DNA of 64,000 nt from Sungkyunkwania multivorans (GCF_042675645.1 NZ_JBHTJH010000004.1:930001-994000); one strand, 5' to 3'. Positions 32,534 to 41,649 are shown, numbered from the stretch's first letter. Program-made: numbers and translations. The notes: generated by a model not told the origin, from the sequence alone.

Positions 32534-33763
32534 ATGGCCGTATTGTTTCTTGGCAGTTGTGATAAGGGAAGTGTTCCTTCTAGTCCAAAATCGTTTCTTT
32601 CACCGTATCATATGGATGGCCTTTTAAAGCGGGTGGTCTCTTTTAGGGATGACGATCGCAGCAAATGGCGACGCTTTAGAGAAACCGATACTAAAGACGT
32701 GGTTGTCCTACAGACTTTTCTCAAGGACGCCGGTTTTATGCCACGCGCTGCTTTGGATGGTGTTTTTGGCTATGTGACTCAGGCAGCGGTGCGCTTGTTT
32801 CAGGAATATGTTCGTACGATTGAAGGCGTTGCCACAATGAAACCAGACGGTATTGTTGGAAATGGCACTATGCAACATATCAATCGATGGAAGGCCGCCG
32901 GCACCGTATCTGAATGGGGGCTTGCAGATTCGAATAATGCTTCCTCTGAATATAAAGATTGGATTCGACTATTGCAAAAGGCGAAAACACATTATACCAA
33001 TCAGCCTGGGCCCATCCTCAAGGAAATCAACAACTTTAGTGATCTGGGAGCTTCCATAAAAGTCGCTGATTGGAACTTTGATACCAACGACATTCATTTA
33101 GTGGGTATTAGAAGAGAACATGGAAACAGACAACATAAGCGTCCTAATGATGACATCTTTGTATTATTGATCAAAGGGATGGTCTTCAAATTTTGGGGGT
33201 CGACCGATCCTAGCGTGGCCATGGCCAATAGAAAGCACGAGGCATTTTTGGTTGAGGGGCAACATCTGTATCGTTTCGGTTGGCACAAGATCACCGACGA
33301 AAGAAAGATATATCGCGCTTTAAAACCGCATGATGCCAGAGGTGTATTGGTTTTGCGCGATTGGGACAACGACAATGCGCTAACGACCAACGACCTTTTA
33401 GCGACCGACCGTTTTGGTAACAAGAGAGGATTACATGTGAACCCAAGCATCAACATTCATTGGTCGGGCATTGGCAGCACCAATTTCTCGGCAGGTTGTC
33501 AGGTGATCGCTGGGAAAAGCTATATCAACAATCACGATTCGGTGATCGATTGTTCCAAATTCGCGTCGCGAAGCTATAAGGACTTGAGCGATGCTGGTAA
33601 AAAGACCAAAGGCGCCTACAATATACTAACCGACCTTATCCTATGTTATGCCAAAGCTGGCGTACAGCATTTATATTACACTTTAGGAAGGGAGGAATCC
33701 TTGGATTTGGATGCTAGTTTTGGAAGTGGTCATGCAAAGAAGACTTTGGAGCGAATGCAATAG
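32534..33763 (+). CDS. Peptidoglycan-binding-domain protein, possible cell-wall enzyme
   Basis: 409 aa. Residues about 55-120 form a PG_binding_1 module (DVVVLQTFLKDAGF, LDGVFGYVTQAAVRLFQ, PDGIVGNGT). The C-terminal half has INIHWSGIGSTNFSAGCQVI, resembling the His..Ser-x-Gly-Cys pattern of L,D-transpeptidase (YkuD)-like folds. No signal peptide is visible from either the ATG at 32534 or the TTG at 32516, unusual for an enzyme acting on the wall. It could be released or injected; this is inference. Confidence 0.6.
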   Translation: MAVLFLGSCDKGSVPSSPKSFLSPYHMDGLLKRVVSFRDDDRSKWRRFRETDTKDVVVLQTFLKDAGFMPRAALDGVFGYVTQAAVRLFQEYVRTIEGVATMKPDGIVGNGTMQHINRWKAAGTVSEWGLADSNNASSEYKDWIRLLQKAKTHYTNQPGPILKEINNFSDLGASIKVADWNFDTNDIHLVGIRREHGNRQHKRPNDDIFVLLIKGMVFKFWGSTDPSVAMANRKHEAFLVEGQHLYRFGWHKITDERKIYRALKPHDARGVLVLRDWDNDNALTTNDLLATDRFGNKRGLHVNPSINIHWSGIGSTNFSAGCQVIAGKSYINNHDSVIDCSKFASRSYKDLSDAGKKTKGAYNILTDLILCYAKAGVQHLYYTLGREESLDLDASFGSGHAKKTLERMQ

Positions 33764-34273
33764 GGTCGAATGTTGAATATTGAAAATTTAGAGCTTAGCG
33801 TTTAGAGTTAACAGGTGACCGTTGATTGTTCAAGATTGAAGATTAGTGGCTTTCTATTATGGGTTGTAAACTGATAGTCGATCCGTTTGAGCAGTTGCAA
33901 CCTTTACTTTTTGGTTCTTTTTGGTCAAGTAAAAAGGACGAACGTCATTTCAAAAGAATGGTGGCTTCTCACGTTATTTGTTGTATCGTTTTTTGCTGGT
34001 TGAATGTCGAAAGTTTAGAATTGAATTCTTTGCAATCTCTATAATATTGGAGCAAGATGCATTCCAATAAACATTGAAATGACTGAAAGCATCTTAATGT
34101 TCTCTTGTTCGGCTTCGAAGCTTAGATTAGAAACGACCTACTATCCTTTATACTTTTCATTACTCATTACTATTAACTATTTTTTACCTAGTTTTACCGC
34201 TTTCAAAAAAAATGATCAGTAACAGAATAACCCCAAGAATGATCACGAAACTAACACCTAACAAACACTTTCT
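33764..34273. other. 510-bp region without a supported gene
   Basis: AT-rich, with a degenerate stretch ATTGAAAATTTAG.. repeated in spirit (TTGAATATTGAAA, GTTCAAGATTGAAGA) and a TTTTTGGTTCTTTTTGG tract. A 61-codon open frame at 33859-34044 has poor codon character and no ribosome-site or family signal. Probably degraded or filler DNA. Confidence 0.5.
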
Positions 34274-34870
34274 ATGACAGATCTAAATTTTCCGATCAAA
34301 TTCGACTTTAACATCTCAACCCTTGCCAATGATTTTACCGCGACCGACAATCAAGGGAAGACCTTGGCCTACGTACGCCAAAAGATGTTCAAGCTCAAAG
34401 AGGACATCGTTATCTATCAAGACGCCTCCAAGACCAAGGTAAATTATACCATTAAGGCGGATAAGTGGCTGGATTTCTCTACTTCGTATAGCTTTAAGGA
34501 CCCACAGGGCAAAGAACTTGGTAAAGTAGCGCGAAAAGGATGGGCCTCTTTGTGGAAAGCCAATTACGACATTATAGATCAACATCAGAAACCACAATAC
34601 AAGATCCAAGAGGAGAATGCTTGGGTGAAGGTAATGGATGGTGTGTTGGGAGAAATTCCAATTTTAGGATTCTTTACGGGTTACCTCTTCAATCCAACCT
34701 ACAAAGTAATGGACCCTCAGGGTAAGGTCGTTATGCGATTAAAGAAGGAACCATCATTCTTTGGACGTAAGTTCACGGTTTCAAAAGTTGAGGAAACAGA
34801 TGCCGATGACGATCATCGACTTATGCTAAGTCTTATGATGTTGGTCCTGTTAGAACGACGTAGGGGATAA
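34274..34870 (+). CDS. LURP-one-related (Tubby-like fold) protein
   Basis: 198 aa. Repeated strand units of the form 'vxDpqGkvv' (TDNQGKTLAYV, KDPQGKELGKVAR, VMDPQGKVVMRLKKE) are typical of the LOR/YxjI twelve-strand barrel. A short hydrophobic stretch LGEIPILGFFTGYLF (about 133-147) sits at the core. These proteins are thought to be scaffolds or scramblase-like; role unknown here. Confidence 0.75.
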   Translation: MTDLNFPIKFDFNISTLANDFTATDNQGKTLAYVRQKMFKLKEDIVIYQDASKTKVNYTIKADKWLDFSTSYSFKDPQGKELGKVARKGWASLWKANYDIIDQHQKPQYKIQEENAWVKVMDGVLGEIPILGFFTGYLFNPTYKVMDPQGKVVMRLKKEPSFFGRKFTVSKVEETDADDDHRLMLSLMMLVLLERRRG

Positions 34871-35006
34871 CTGGCACACTTTGAAGGCCTCACCAAATAA
34901 GTTTTTGATGCTCGGGGGTTTAACCTCTTGTGGAAAGTAGATATTCCCGTATCGCGGTGTTATTGGATTCTCTAGGTTTGCTTTGATAACCATAAAACCA
35001 CATATA

Positions 35007-35324
35007 ATGGCATTTAAAGTACACAAGGTAACGAAATACAACTATTCGTACAGTGCAAACACAGGAAGACCATCAAGACTTCAGCTTTGGGGAGCTTCTG
35101 GCAATATCGCTCAAATTCGATTCGTAGATGATGCTGCAGCGGTACCTGCGCCAGTAATTTCTGCAGACCTGAACAAGGCAACAGCTTATTTTAAAGACAA
35201 GTCACAACAGGGAATCATTGATATGTTACGCAATGAAGACCCTGTAAGTGTCACTATCAATAATGGCGGTGCTGGATTTGTTTTCATTCATACAGGAATC
35301 GAACCTGTTGGGGAGGGAGAATGA
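35007..35324 (+). CDS. Small protein of unknown function
   Basis: 105 aa beginning MAFKVHKVTKYNYSYSANTG. Soluble, no signal peptide. Mixed beta pattern with RLQLWGASGNIAQIRF and SVTINNGGAGFVFI, compatible with a small beta-sandwich or fatty-acid-binding-like fold. ATG at 35007 preferred over one 24 bp upstream. Followed by a terminator. Confidence 0.55.
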   Translation: MAFKVHKVTKYNYSYSANTGRPSRLQLWGASGNIAQIRFVDDAAAVPAPVISADLNKATAYFKDKSQQGIIDMLRNEDPVSVTINNGGAGFVFIHTGIEPVGEGE

Positions 35325-35349
35325 TGGCTTTATAACAAAGAGAATAAAA

Positions 35350-35372
35350 GGCCGCTTTATGCGGTCATTTTT
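35350..35372 (+). terminator. Intrinsic terminator
   Basis: GGCCGC (35350-35355) pairs with GCGGTC (with one G-U) around TTTAT, followed by ATTTTTCATTTT. It lies 25 bp beyond the stop at 35324. Confidence 0.75.
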
Positions 35373-35438
35373 CATTTTATTATGGCCTTATCCGAGTTTT
35401 AGATAAGTACGCTATTGAGAACAAGTAACCGCAACTGA

Positions 35439-36053
35439 CTAAGAGTTCAACTTCTTACGATATCTCCTATCTATAAATGGCTGTATAATAAATATCAATA
35501 CAAATGCAAATCTAGAGACCCAGAAGAATGTAAATGCACAAATAGCGGCAAATATCCACACATAGACTACGTTAAGAGCGCGCCACTTTAGCCATTTCGC
35601 TGTTATGGTGTCTAAACCCAGAGCTACTCCTTCTTTTTTGGACACGTAGCGAATCATTAAATAGTTAAAGATACCGATGATGGCAAGATTTAGACTATAA
35701 AATACAAAAGGACCAGTATGAACAAAGCCACCGGAATAGAATGCAGTAGAAAAAGGCAACAAAACTACAAAAAGTAACAAGAGGATATTCAGCCAAAGTA
35801 ATTTTGAAGGAATAGAGGATACGTATTTCATAAGCCTTAAGTGAGCAATCCAATAGAGTGCTATGACGAAGAAACTAACTAGGAATCCTACGAAGTTTGG
35901 GATAAGATTTGACAGTACGCTCCAAGTGCCATCGGTTTTTACTTGCCGGGCGCTAGGGATAGCAATTTCAAGCACAAGTAGAGTCATGGCTATAGAAAAG
36001 ACGGCGTCGCTAAAGTTAATGACCCGGCTTTTGTCGTACTCAAAATTTTTCAT
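35439..36053 (-). CDS. TMEM175-type potassium channel (DUF1211)
   Basis: 204 aa. First helix carries the family signature RVINFSDAVFSIAMTLL; six hydrophobic segments in total, matching one TMEM175 repeat. Bacterial homologues form tetrameric K+-selective channels in the inner membrane. Start: the TTG at 36071 overlaps a perfect -7 promoter box, so the ATG at 36053 is taken. Confidence 0.85.
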   Translation of the reverse strand: MKNFEYDKSRVINFSDAVFSIAMTLLVLEIAIPSARQVKTDGTWSVLSNLIPNFVGFLVSFFVIALYWIAHLRLMKYVSSIPSKLLWLNILLLLFVVLLPFSTAFYSGGFVHTGPFVFYSLNLAIIGIFNYLMIRYVSKKEGVALGLDTITAKWLKWRALNVVYVWIFAAICAFTFFWVSRFAFVLIFIIQPFIDRRYRKKLNS

Positions 36054-36068
36054 AGATCCAGTTTTCTT

Positions 36069-36076
36069 CAAATATA
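36069..36076 (-). promoter_or_regulatory. Candidate -7 box for the TMEM175 gene
   Basis: On the minus strand TATATTTG exactly matches TAnnTTTG. Start predicted near 36064, leaving an 11-nt leader to the ATG at 36053. No convincing TTG at -33. Confidence 0.4.
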
Positions 36077-36197
36077 AAAATAATATTATCCGTGTTTTTT
36101 AATGCTCGCCGTCCTTCAATGCAAATAATCTTTGTACAACTGACCAAAATCATTTCAGGTTCGGCATCGATCCAGTTACTTTGCAAAAAATACAAAG

Positions 36198-36704
36198 GTG
36201 CTTTTAGCCGTGGTTATCATCCTGGTTCTGCTGTTGGCAATCTATCTACTACTTGCCCCTATAGTTCTTTATATCGATACCGCTTCAAGCCAGTATTATA
36301 TTCAACTCAAAGGACTGCTAAAAGCCAGCGTTGAAGCGCATGAAGAAGAGGTTTTGAGAATACATCTCAAAGTTGTCGTTTTTCACTTCTATCTCTACCC
36401 GTTAAAAAAGATCTGGAAGCCAAAGAAGGAGAAAAAGAATGGTGAGAAGAAACGCATCAGAGCAACAAGAAGACGTATGAGTCCTCGGACGATACTTCGA
36501 CTTTTGCGGTCTTTTAAAGTAAAAGAGTTCATGCTGGATGTAGACACAGGTAATTGCATTACAAATTCAAAACTCTACCCGCTTTTTGCTTTTCTAAATT
36601 TCTATGCTGGTGGTTTCAATGTCAATTACGCAGGACGAAATCTATTGACCCTGCGCTTGCAGAATAGGTCGATAGCTATTATTAGATCATTTATTAATCA
36701 TTAA
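36198..36704 (+). CDS. DUF2953-like membrane-anchored protein (YtfI-like)
   Basis: 168 aa. Single N-terminal membrane segment (about 1-26, rich in Leu/Val), then a basic linker (KPKKEKKNGEKKRIR) and a beta-rich domain with FMLDVDTGNCITNSKLYP and GGFNVNYAGRN. This matches DUF2953/YtfI organisation. Starts at GTG; a later start would delete the membrane segment. The gerW/ytfJ-like gene follows after 12 bp, the same neighbour as in Bacillus. Confidence 0.65.
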   Translation: MLLAVVIILVLLLAIYLLLAPIVLYIDTASSQYYIQLKGLLKASVEAHEEEVLRIHLKVVVFHFYLYPLKKIWKPKKEKKNGEKKRIRATRRRMSPRTILRLLRSFKVKEFMLDVDTGNCITNSKLYPLFAFLNFYAGGFNVNYAGRNLLTLRLQNRSIAIIRSFINH

Positions 36705-36716
36705 AAGAACAATATT

Positions 36717-37091
36717 ATGGAATTACACTTTGAAGAATTACTAGAAAAGATCACAGATTTTATCAAATCTGAGGCAAAGACAGAGACCGTTGTGGGTGAA
36801 AAGTTTCTACTTGGGGAATTCGAATGCGTTCCTGTGATCAAAGTAGGAATGGGATTTGGCTCTGGCGGTGGAGAAGGTGCTGACGTTAAAAGACCTGCCC
36901 GTAAAGGACAAGGTATGGGAGCTGGTGCCGGTATCGGTATCGAACCCATTGGTTTCTTAGTGACCAAGGAAGATAATATTTCGTTCCTCGAAGCTGGGAA
37001 GACACATGGATTGGCGGCAGCCTTCGAAAAAGTACCTGACCTTATCGAAAAGATCATCGATAAGAGAAATCGCGAAGAAGTAACGGCTTAG
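36717..37091 (+). CDS. GerW/YtfJ-family protein
   Basis: 124 aa. Hallmarks: LGEFECVPVIKVGMGFGSGGG near 32-52, a long glycine-rich run (GQGMGAGAGIGIEPIGFLV) and C-terminal DLIEKIIDK. In Bacillus the family is sporulation-linked, but it occurs widely in non-sporulating bacteria where its role is unknown. Forms a two-gene unit with the DUF2953-like gene and ends in a strong terminator. Confidence 0.88.
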   Translation: MELHFEELLEKITDFIKSEAKTETVVGEKFLLGEFECVPVIKVGMGFGSGGGEGADVKRPARKGQGMGAGAGIGIEPIGFLVTKEDNISFLEAGKTHGLAAAFEKVPDLIEKIIDKRNREEVTA

Positions 37092-37115
37092 ACATTCGAA
37101 GTTGCTTAAGGATCT

Positions 37116-37143
37116 GCCCTGCTATTTTTAGCAGGGCTTTTTT
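37116..37143 (+). terminator. Intrinsic terminator of the DUF2953-gerW unit
   Basis: GCCCTGCTA (37116-37124) and TAGCAGGGC (37129-37137), loop TTTT, followed by six Ts. Perfect 9-bp stem. Confidence 0.93.
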
Positions 37144-37233
37144 GATGCTGAGAATTGGCCGTAGTCGTTAATTTAAAAGCCAAATCGTTAAATTTATCAT
37201 AGATTTCAGTTTTGTAGGTCAAAAATTTCCTAA

Positions 37234-37689
37234 ATGATTCACATAGAGAAAACCAATTTTAAGAATGAAGACTTCAAGGCTTTAGTGGCTCAACTCGATG
37301 CAGATCTTGCCAAAAGAGATGGGGAGGAGCACAATTTTTATCACCAATTCAATGGGATAGAGGAATTAAAACACACCATCGTTTTATATGATAAGAAAAG
37401 AGCGGTAGGTTGTGGGGCTATCAAAGAATTTCGTTCAGATACCGTTGAAATAAAGCGGATGTATACGATTCCTGGGAGCAGAGGTAAAGGCTTTGCTACC
37501 CAAATTCTTAATGCATTGGAAGATTGGGCAAGTGCATTGGGTTATTCGATCTGTGTTTTAGAAACAGGCAAGCGTCAGCCAGAAGCCATTGCGCTCTATA
37601 AAAAGAATGGATATCAGATAATCCCCAATTATGAGCCATATACGCAGATGGAGAATAGTGTCTGTTTTGAGAAGCGGCTACGCAAATGA
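37234..37689 (+). CDS. GNAT-family N-acetyltransferase
   Basis: 151 aa. Acetyl-CoA loop GSRGKGFATQILNAL (about 81-95) behind the strand VEIKRMYTIP, then CVLETGKRQPEAIALYKKNGY typical of small-molecule GNATs. Substrate unknown. Single gene. Confidence 0.9.
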   Translation: MIHIEKTNFKNEDFKALVAQLDADLAKRDGEEHNFYHQFNGIEELKHTIVLYDKKRAVGCGAIKEFRSDTVEIKRMYTIPGSRGKGFATQILNALEDWASALGYSICVLETGKRQPEAIALYKKNGYQIIPNYEPYTQMENSVCFEKRLRK

Positions 37690-37849
37690 TCCGACAGCAT
37701 CTTCCGATCCTTATTCTTCCTTTTCTCAAACTACATGAGACTGTTTTATTTTGAAGCGCTCTAAGCGCACTATATCATTAATGAAGAGGAGAAGACAAGT
37801 GGTTTAATTTCACTAACTTAGATAACAATAACCAACCAATCTCCTCATT

Positions 37850-39694
37850 ATGAAAGCAACCACCTTGTTGTGCACGTTCCTTCTGCTATTTGGATGTAGT
37901 CCAAATGAAAAAGAAAAGCAAAAGGAAGAATCCCAAGAAACGACCCTCGACCTTTCAGCATATAATCTTGTAAGTCCTAACACCATTATCGTCTATGACA
38001 AACTCAACTTTGGTAATGGTTATAATAGTGCCACTGGTACCGAATATTTTGGGGTGATGAATTTTGATGGGGCGATAAAATCTGCAGAGATCATGGCCAA
38101 TGCCCGTGGCAATAGCGGAATCGTTACCATGCAAATCCTAGAGACCAAGGAGTCGCTAAAAAAGGCACTCGGAATCACGGCTAAAGTAGATCTGGATTTT
38201 AAGATATTTGGGGTGACCTCCGAGAACTCACTGAAGGCAAAGATGTATCGGGAGACCGAGTTCAACGACTTTCAACAAAATGCCGTCTTAAAAGCGCAAT
38301 ACTCCAATGAACCTTTGGTGATGATCGGTCCATCGGTAAAGGAAGATTTGATCGAGTTGGCCACAAGAGACCCTGAGACCTTTATGCGGACCTGCGGTGA
38401 TATGTTTGTGAGTAGGATTTATACCGGCGGTGAAATGCATGCATTGTTCAGTTTGCACAGCAGAAATTCGAACGAAAAGAAGCAGAACGAACTCTTCTTT
38501 GAAAGTGTGAACACCTATCTAGGGAACAAATTATCGGCCAGTGTTGATGTGAAGCAGCTAGAAGAAAAACAAAAGAACACAAAGAACATTAATACCACCG
38601 TTATTACCGAAGGAGGAGGAAAAACCCCCACAACAGCTAAGCTCGAGGATTTCATTACCTATGCCAACGAATTCAAAGAACAGGTCAGTGCCGATAACAG
38701 GGCGGTTATTCTCTACGTAGAATTATCACCTTACGAATCGATAGCAGGATTTCCAAAGATCAACTTCAACGAAATACGAGTCAAGCAACGTTCTTATTTG
38801 GATCTGGCGACCTCAATGTACGATGATTTGGAAGCGTCGATAGACAATGCGGAATTCGTTCAAAAATATCCCGAGGTCTTTGAGGAGCACGATTTGAAAC
38901 TTGCAGATAGTGTACGTTCATTCTTTCCAATAAAGCAAGCAGAGTTGGCAAGTCTTATCCTTCGCTGCCAGACCGATTTTTCATTATGTGATCAAGAAAA
39001 TCTTGAGCCCTTCTCTTTGGTAGAACTCTTTGGTCCCGATGTAGAATTACCAGAATGGCCAGGAGAGCAAAAACCACTTCCTGTAGACCCAGATGGGTTT
39101 GTACAGGTCACAGACAATACTATGGACGGTCGTATACTCTCTATAGATGGTGATCTGGAGATCAAGCGTAACACCAAGACCAAGGCCTTTTGCAATTCCC
39201 CCAAATATGAGAGGCAAGTACAAATGTATGGACGCGAAAAGGTAAAAGAAGCCGGATGGTTCACCGATGCAGAATATCAGAATATCTATGCGGTCTACGA
39301 ATACCCTTATTATTGGGTGCGATATAGAGACGTTAGCACCAATAAAATTATCAAAGAATTTGCTTGGTCTGGGAATCCACAGGAAACAGAAAAGAATGTG
39401 GTCATTGAAATCGAATTGAGACCGGGCGTACACTATCTGGTAGATGCAGCCAGAAGGCCTATTGGAACAAAGCGAGAAAAAAAATTGAAGTTCGATCGTA
39501 CGCCCAGATATCCGATTGTAAGAGCTTGCCAAGGCGGAGAGCCGCCAATTGCAGTTGTCTCGCCTCTGGATGCCGAGCCCATTCCGCACAGAGTTGAAAA
39601 ACGTGGACCATTGACCGCTACAATTCCTGAGGCTGATATTAAAACACCTGATGTAATTTTAAAAGATGGCGAATACTTTTATGATTTTGATTAG
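37850..39694 (+). CDS. MACPF/CDC-like lipoprotein (tentative)
   Basis: 614 aa. Lipobox LFGC (Cys16), then SPNEKEKQKEE, a hydrophilic tether. Residues about 40-290 resemble the membrane-attack-complex/perforin fold; the best match is FMRTCGDMFVSRIYTGG (178-194), close to the family signature with Cys-Gly and a following Gly-Gly turn, flanked by long amphipathic stretches that could be the membrane-inserting helices. The C-terminal 230 residues hold a beta-rich domain ending in YFYDFD. Bacteroidota use such proteins as antibacterial toxins; that role here is inference. Confidence 0.5.
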   Translation: MKATTLLCTFLLLFGCSPNEKEKQKEESQETTLDLSAYNLVSPNTIIVYDKLNFGNGYNSATGTEYFGVMNFDGAIKSAEIMANARGNSGIVTMQILETKESLKKALGITAKVDLDFKIFGVTSENSLKAKMYRETEFNDFQQNAVLKAQYSNEPLVMIGPSVKEDLIELATRDPETFMRTCGDMFVSRIYTGGEMHALFSLHSRNSNEKKQNELFFESVNTYLGNKLSASVDVKQLEEKQKNTKNINTTVITEGGGKTPTTAKLEDFITYANEFKEQVSADNRAVILYVELSPYESIAGFPKINFNEIRVKQRSYLDLATSMYDDLEASIDNAEFVQKYPEVFEEHDLKLADSVRSFFPIKQAELASLILRCQTDFSLCDQENLEPFSLVELFGPDVELPEWPGEQKPLPVDPDGFVQVTDNTMDGRILSIDGDLEIKRNTKTKAFCNSPKYERQVQMYGREKVKEAGWFTDAEYQNIYAVYEYPYYWVRYRDVSTNKIIKEFAWSGNPQETEKNVVIEIELRPGVHYLVDAARRPIGTKREKKLKFDRTPRYPIVRACQGGEPPIAVVSPLDAEPIPHRVEKRGPLTATIPEADIKTPDVILKDGEYFYDFD

Positions 39695-39716
39695 TGCTAT
39701 TTGAATATTGATGGCG

Positions 39717-39748
39717 TTGCTCGAATCGTTCGATTCGAGCTATATTTG
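39717..39748 (+). promoter_or_regulatory. Promoter of the ABC operon with a palindrome filling the spacer
   Basis: TTG (39717-39719), 21-bp spacer, TATATTTG (39741-39748): exact match to the Bacteroidota promoter form. The spacer is occupied by GCTCGAATC (39719-39727), GTTC, GATTCGAGC (39732-39740), a perfect 9-bp inverted repeat. It could be a repressor operator, or the terminator hairpin of the upstream gene, although no T-run follows. Confidence 0.55.
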
Positions 39749-39766
39749 TAGAAAAGCTTTCATTTA

Positions 39767-40393
39767 ATGATTCAAACGAAAGATCTACGATTTGCCTATC
39801 CAAATGGTCCAATTTTCAATTTTCCGGATATTACGCTAGCTAAAGATGAGGACTTGCTTATTCTAGGTCCCTCGGGAATTGGGAAGACCACCTTACTGCA
39901 TCTTTTAGGGCTGTTGTTGGCACCTTTAGGTGGAAATATTGCTCACGATAGCACCGACCTAATTTCGCTCTCTGAAAAGGAAAAAGACCTATATAGAGGT
40001 CAAAACATCGGAATAATTTTTCAAAAGCCACGCTTTATCAATTCGCTGAACCTTATCGAAAATATTAAGGCAAAACTTTTTTTTGCTAAAGAAAAAGTAG
40101 CGGACGAAGCCATTGAGCAGGTCTTAGAGGAATTGCAAATAATCGAATTAAAGCACAAGAACGTGCAAAAGCTTAGCGAAGGACAAAAACAGCGATTGTC
40201 CATTGCCATTGCTATCATCAATAAGCCTATACTCATCTTGGCCGATGAACCAACCGCCAATTTGGATGATCATAACTGTGAAAAAGTGATTCAGCTTTTG
40301 AAAGAGACCGCGAGAAAAGCCCAGGCCAACCTCGTACTTATCACGCACGATCAACGGGTAAAACCCATGTTCGACAAAACCTTAGAGCTATGA
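39767..40393 (+). CDS. ABC transporter ATP-binding protein (LolD/MacB type)
   Basis: 208 aa nucleotide-binding domain: Walker A GPSGIGKTT (about 34-42), Q-loop FQKPRF, signature LSEGQKQR, Walker B ILILADEPT, H-loop THD. It overlaps by 4 bp the FtsX-type permease gene, so the two form one transporter. Type VII (mechanotransmission) ABC class; role probably lipoprotein or envelope-linked. Confidence 0.93.
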   Translation: MIQTKDLRFAYPNGPIFNFPDITLAKDEDLLILGPSGIGKTTLLHLLGLLLAPLGGNIAHDSTDLISLSEKEKDLYRGQNIGIIFQKPRFINSLNLIENIKAKLFFAKEKVADEAIEQVLEELQIIELKHKNVQKLSEGQKQRLSIAIAIINKPILILADEPTANLDDHNCEKVIQLLKETARKAQANLVLITHDQRVKPMFDKTLEL

Positions 40394-41577
40394 ATCTACT
40401 CAAGTTGAGTTACAAATATATGGTCGCTAAACCGCTCAATGCCTTCTTAAGTCTCCTCTTAGTGGGACTGAGCATTGCACTGATCTCGGTCGCCTTCCAT
40501 TTGGAAAAGGCATTCTCTGAAAAGATACAAAAGAATACAAGCGGCATAGACATGGTCATAGGAGCAAAGGGTAGCCCGTTGCAATTGATTCTTTCTTCAG
40601 TATTGCATGTAGATGCCCCAACAGGGAATATCAATTATAAGAGAGCGGCCCAAGCAACCAAAAATCCACATGTAGAAAAGGCCATTCCTATCTCTTATGG
40701 TGATAATTACAATGGGTATCGTATCGTTGGAAGTACGCAAGCATTCCCAGAAATCTATGATGCAAAGATCGCCTCAGGAAGATCCTTTGAAAAATCTATG
40801 GAAGTCGTGTTTGGTTCGGAAGTGGCAGCAAAATTAGGGATATCGACAGGAGATGAGATAGTAAGTGGCCATGGATTGCTCGAAGAAGCGATTGAAGACC
40901 ATGAAGACAGCCGTCTAAAAGTGGTTGGGATCTATGCGCCGACGAATACTATTCTGGATAATCTTATCACAACACCTTTAGAGACCGTTTGGGAAATTCA
41001 CCAACATCACGAAGCGAATCTCGAAGATACTGAGCGCGAGGTCACAGCACTTTTGGTCAAATTCAGAAACCCGATCGCAATGGTCCAGCTACCCAGACAG
41101 ATCAATGCCAACACAAAGATGCAAGCCGCGTTGACCAACTATGAGCTGGATAGACTCTTTAGCTTTACCGGAGTAGGAATTAAGGTGATCACAATGATCG
41201 CCTATGCAATTCTGCTATTCTCGGTCTTCAGTATTTTTATCAACCTCTATCGCTTGGTGAGAGATCGCCGATACGAACTGGCCTTGATGCGTACTTACGG
41301 AGCCAGTAATTGGCAGTTGGCCTTTGTCGTCTTCCTAGAAGGGTTTATCCTCTTGGTTATCGGATATGTTCTTGGGCTTTGTTTAAGTCGTTTAGGGCTT
41401 TATATTTTCTCCAATTACCTTGAGAACGAATTCAAGTATACTATTACCCAACTATCTTTTATAATCGAAGAGGCCTATGTTTTTTTGATAATTCTCCTTC
41501 TTTTGATCTCAGCAACTGTGCTGGCAACCATTCCCGTTTTCAGACTTGATGTCTCCGCAATTTTGTCGGAAGAATAA
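40390..41577 (+). CDS. FtsX/MacB-type ABC transporter permease
   Basis: 395 aa. One N-terminal membrane helix (about 18-38), a large periplasmic MacB-PCD-like domain (about 45-255, starting DMVIGAKGSPLQLILS) and three C-terminal helices (about 260-280, 310-335, 360-385) with the FtsX motif RRYELALMRTYGAS. Partner of the ATPase just upstream. Confidence 0.92.
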   Translation: MNLLKLSYKYMVAKPLNAFLSLLLVGLSIALISVAFHLEKAFSEKIQKNTSGIDMVIGAKGSPLQLILSSVLHVDAPTGNINYKRAAQATKNPHVEKAIPISYGDNYNGYRIVGSTQAFPEIYDAKIASGRSFEKSMEVVFGSEVAAKLGISTGDEIVSGHGLLEEAIEDHEDSRLKVVGIYAPTNTILDNLITTPLETVWEIHQHHEANLEDTEREVTALLVKFRNPIAMVQLPRQINANTKMQAALTNYELDRLFSFTGVGIKVITMIAYAILLFSVFSIFINLYRLVRDRRYELALMRTYGASNWQLAFVVFLEGFILLVIGYVLGLCLSRLGLYIFSNYLENEFKYTITQLSFIIEEAYVFLIILLLLISATVLATIPVFRLDVSAILSEE

Positions 41578-41589
41578 TAATATGTTAAG

Positions 41590-41606
41590 AATGCCCAATG
41601 GGCATT
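41590..41606. promoter_or_regulatory. 17-bp palindrome between two ABC transporter loci
   Basis: AATGCCCA (41590-41597) and TGGGCATT (41599-41606) mirror each other around one base. It lies 12 bp after the permease stop and 44 bp before the next start. The loop is too short for a good RNA hairpin, so a protein-binding site is more likely than a terminator. Confidence 0.35.
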
Positions 41607-41649
41607 ATGTATATTGAAGTAAGTATAATTTGACTCAAAAATTGACCGA

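Noticed and set aside
33859..34044. 61-codon open frame in the long noncoding stretch
   Set aside because: Low-complexity composition, no ribosome site, no conserved-looking motif.
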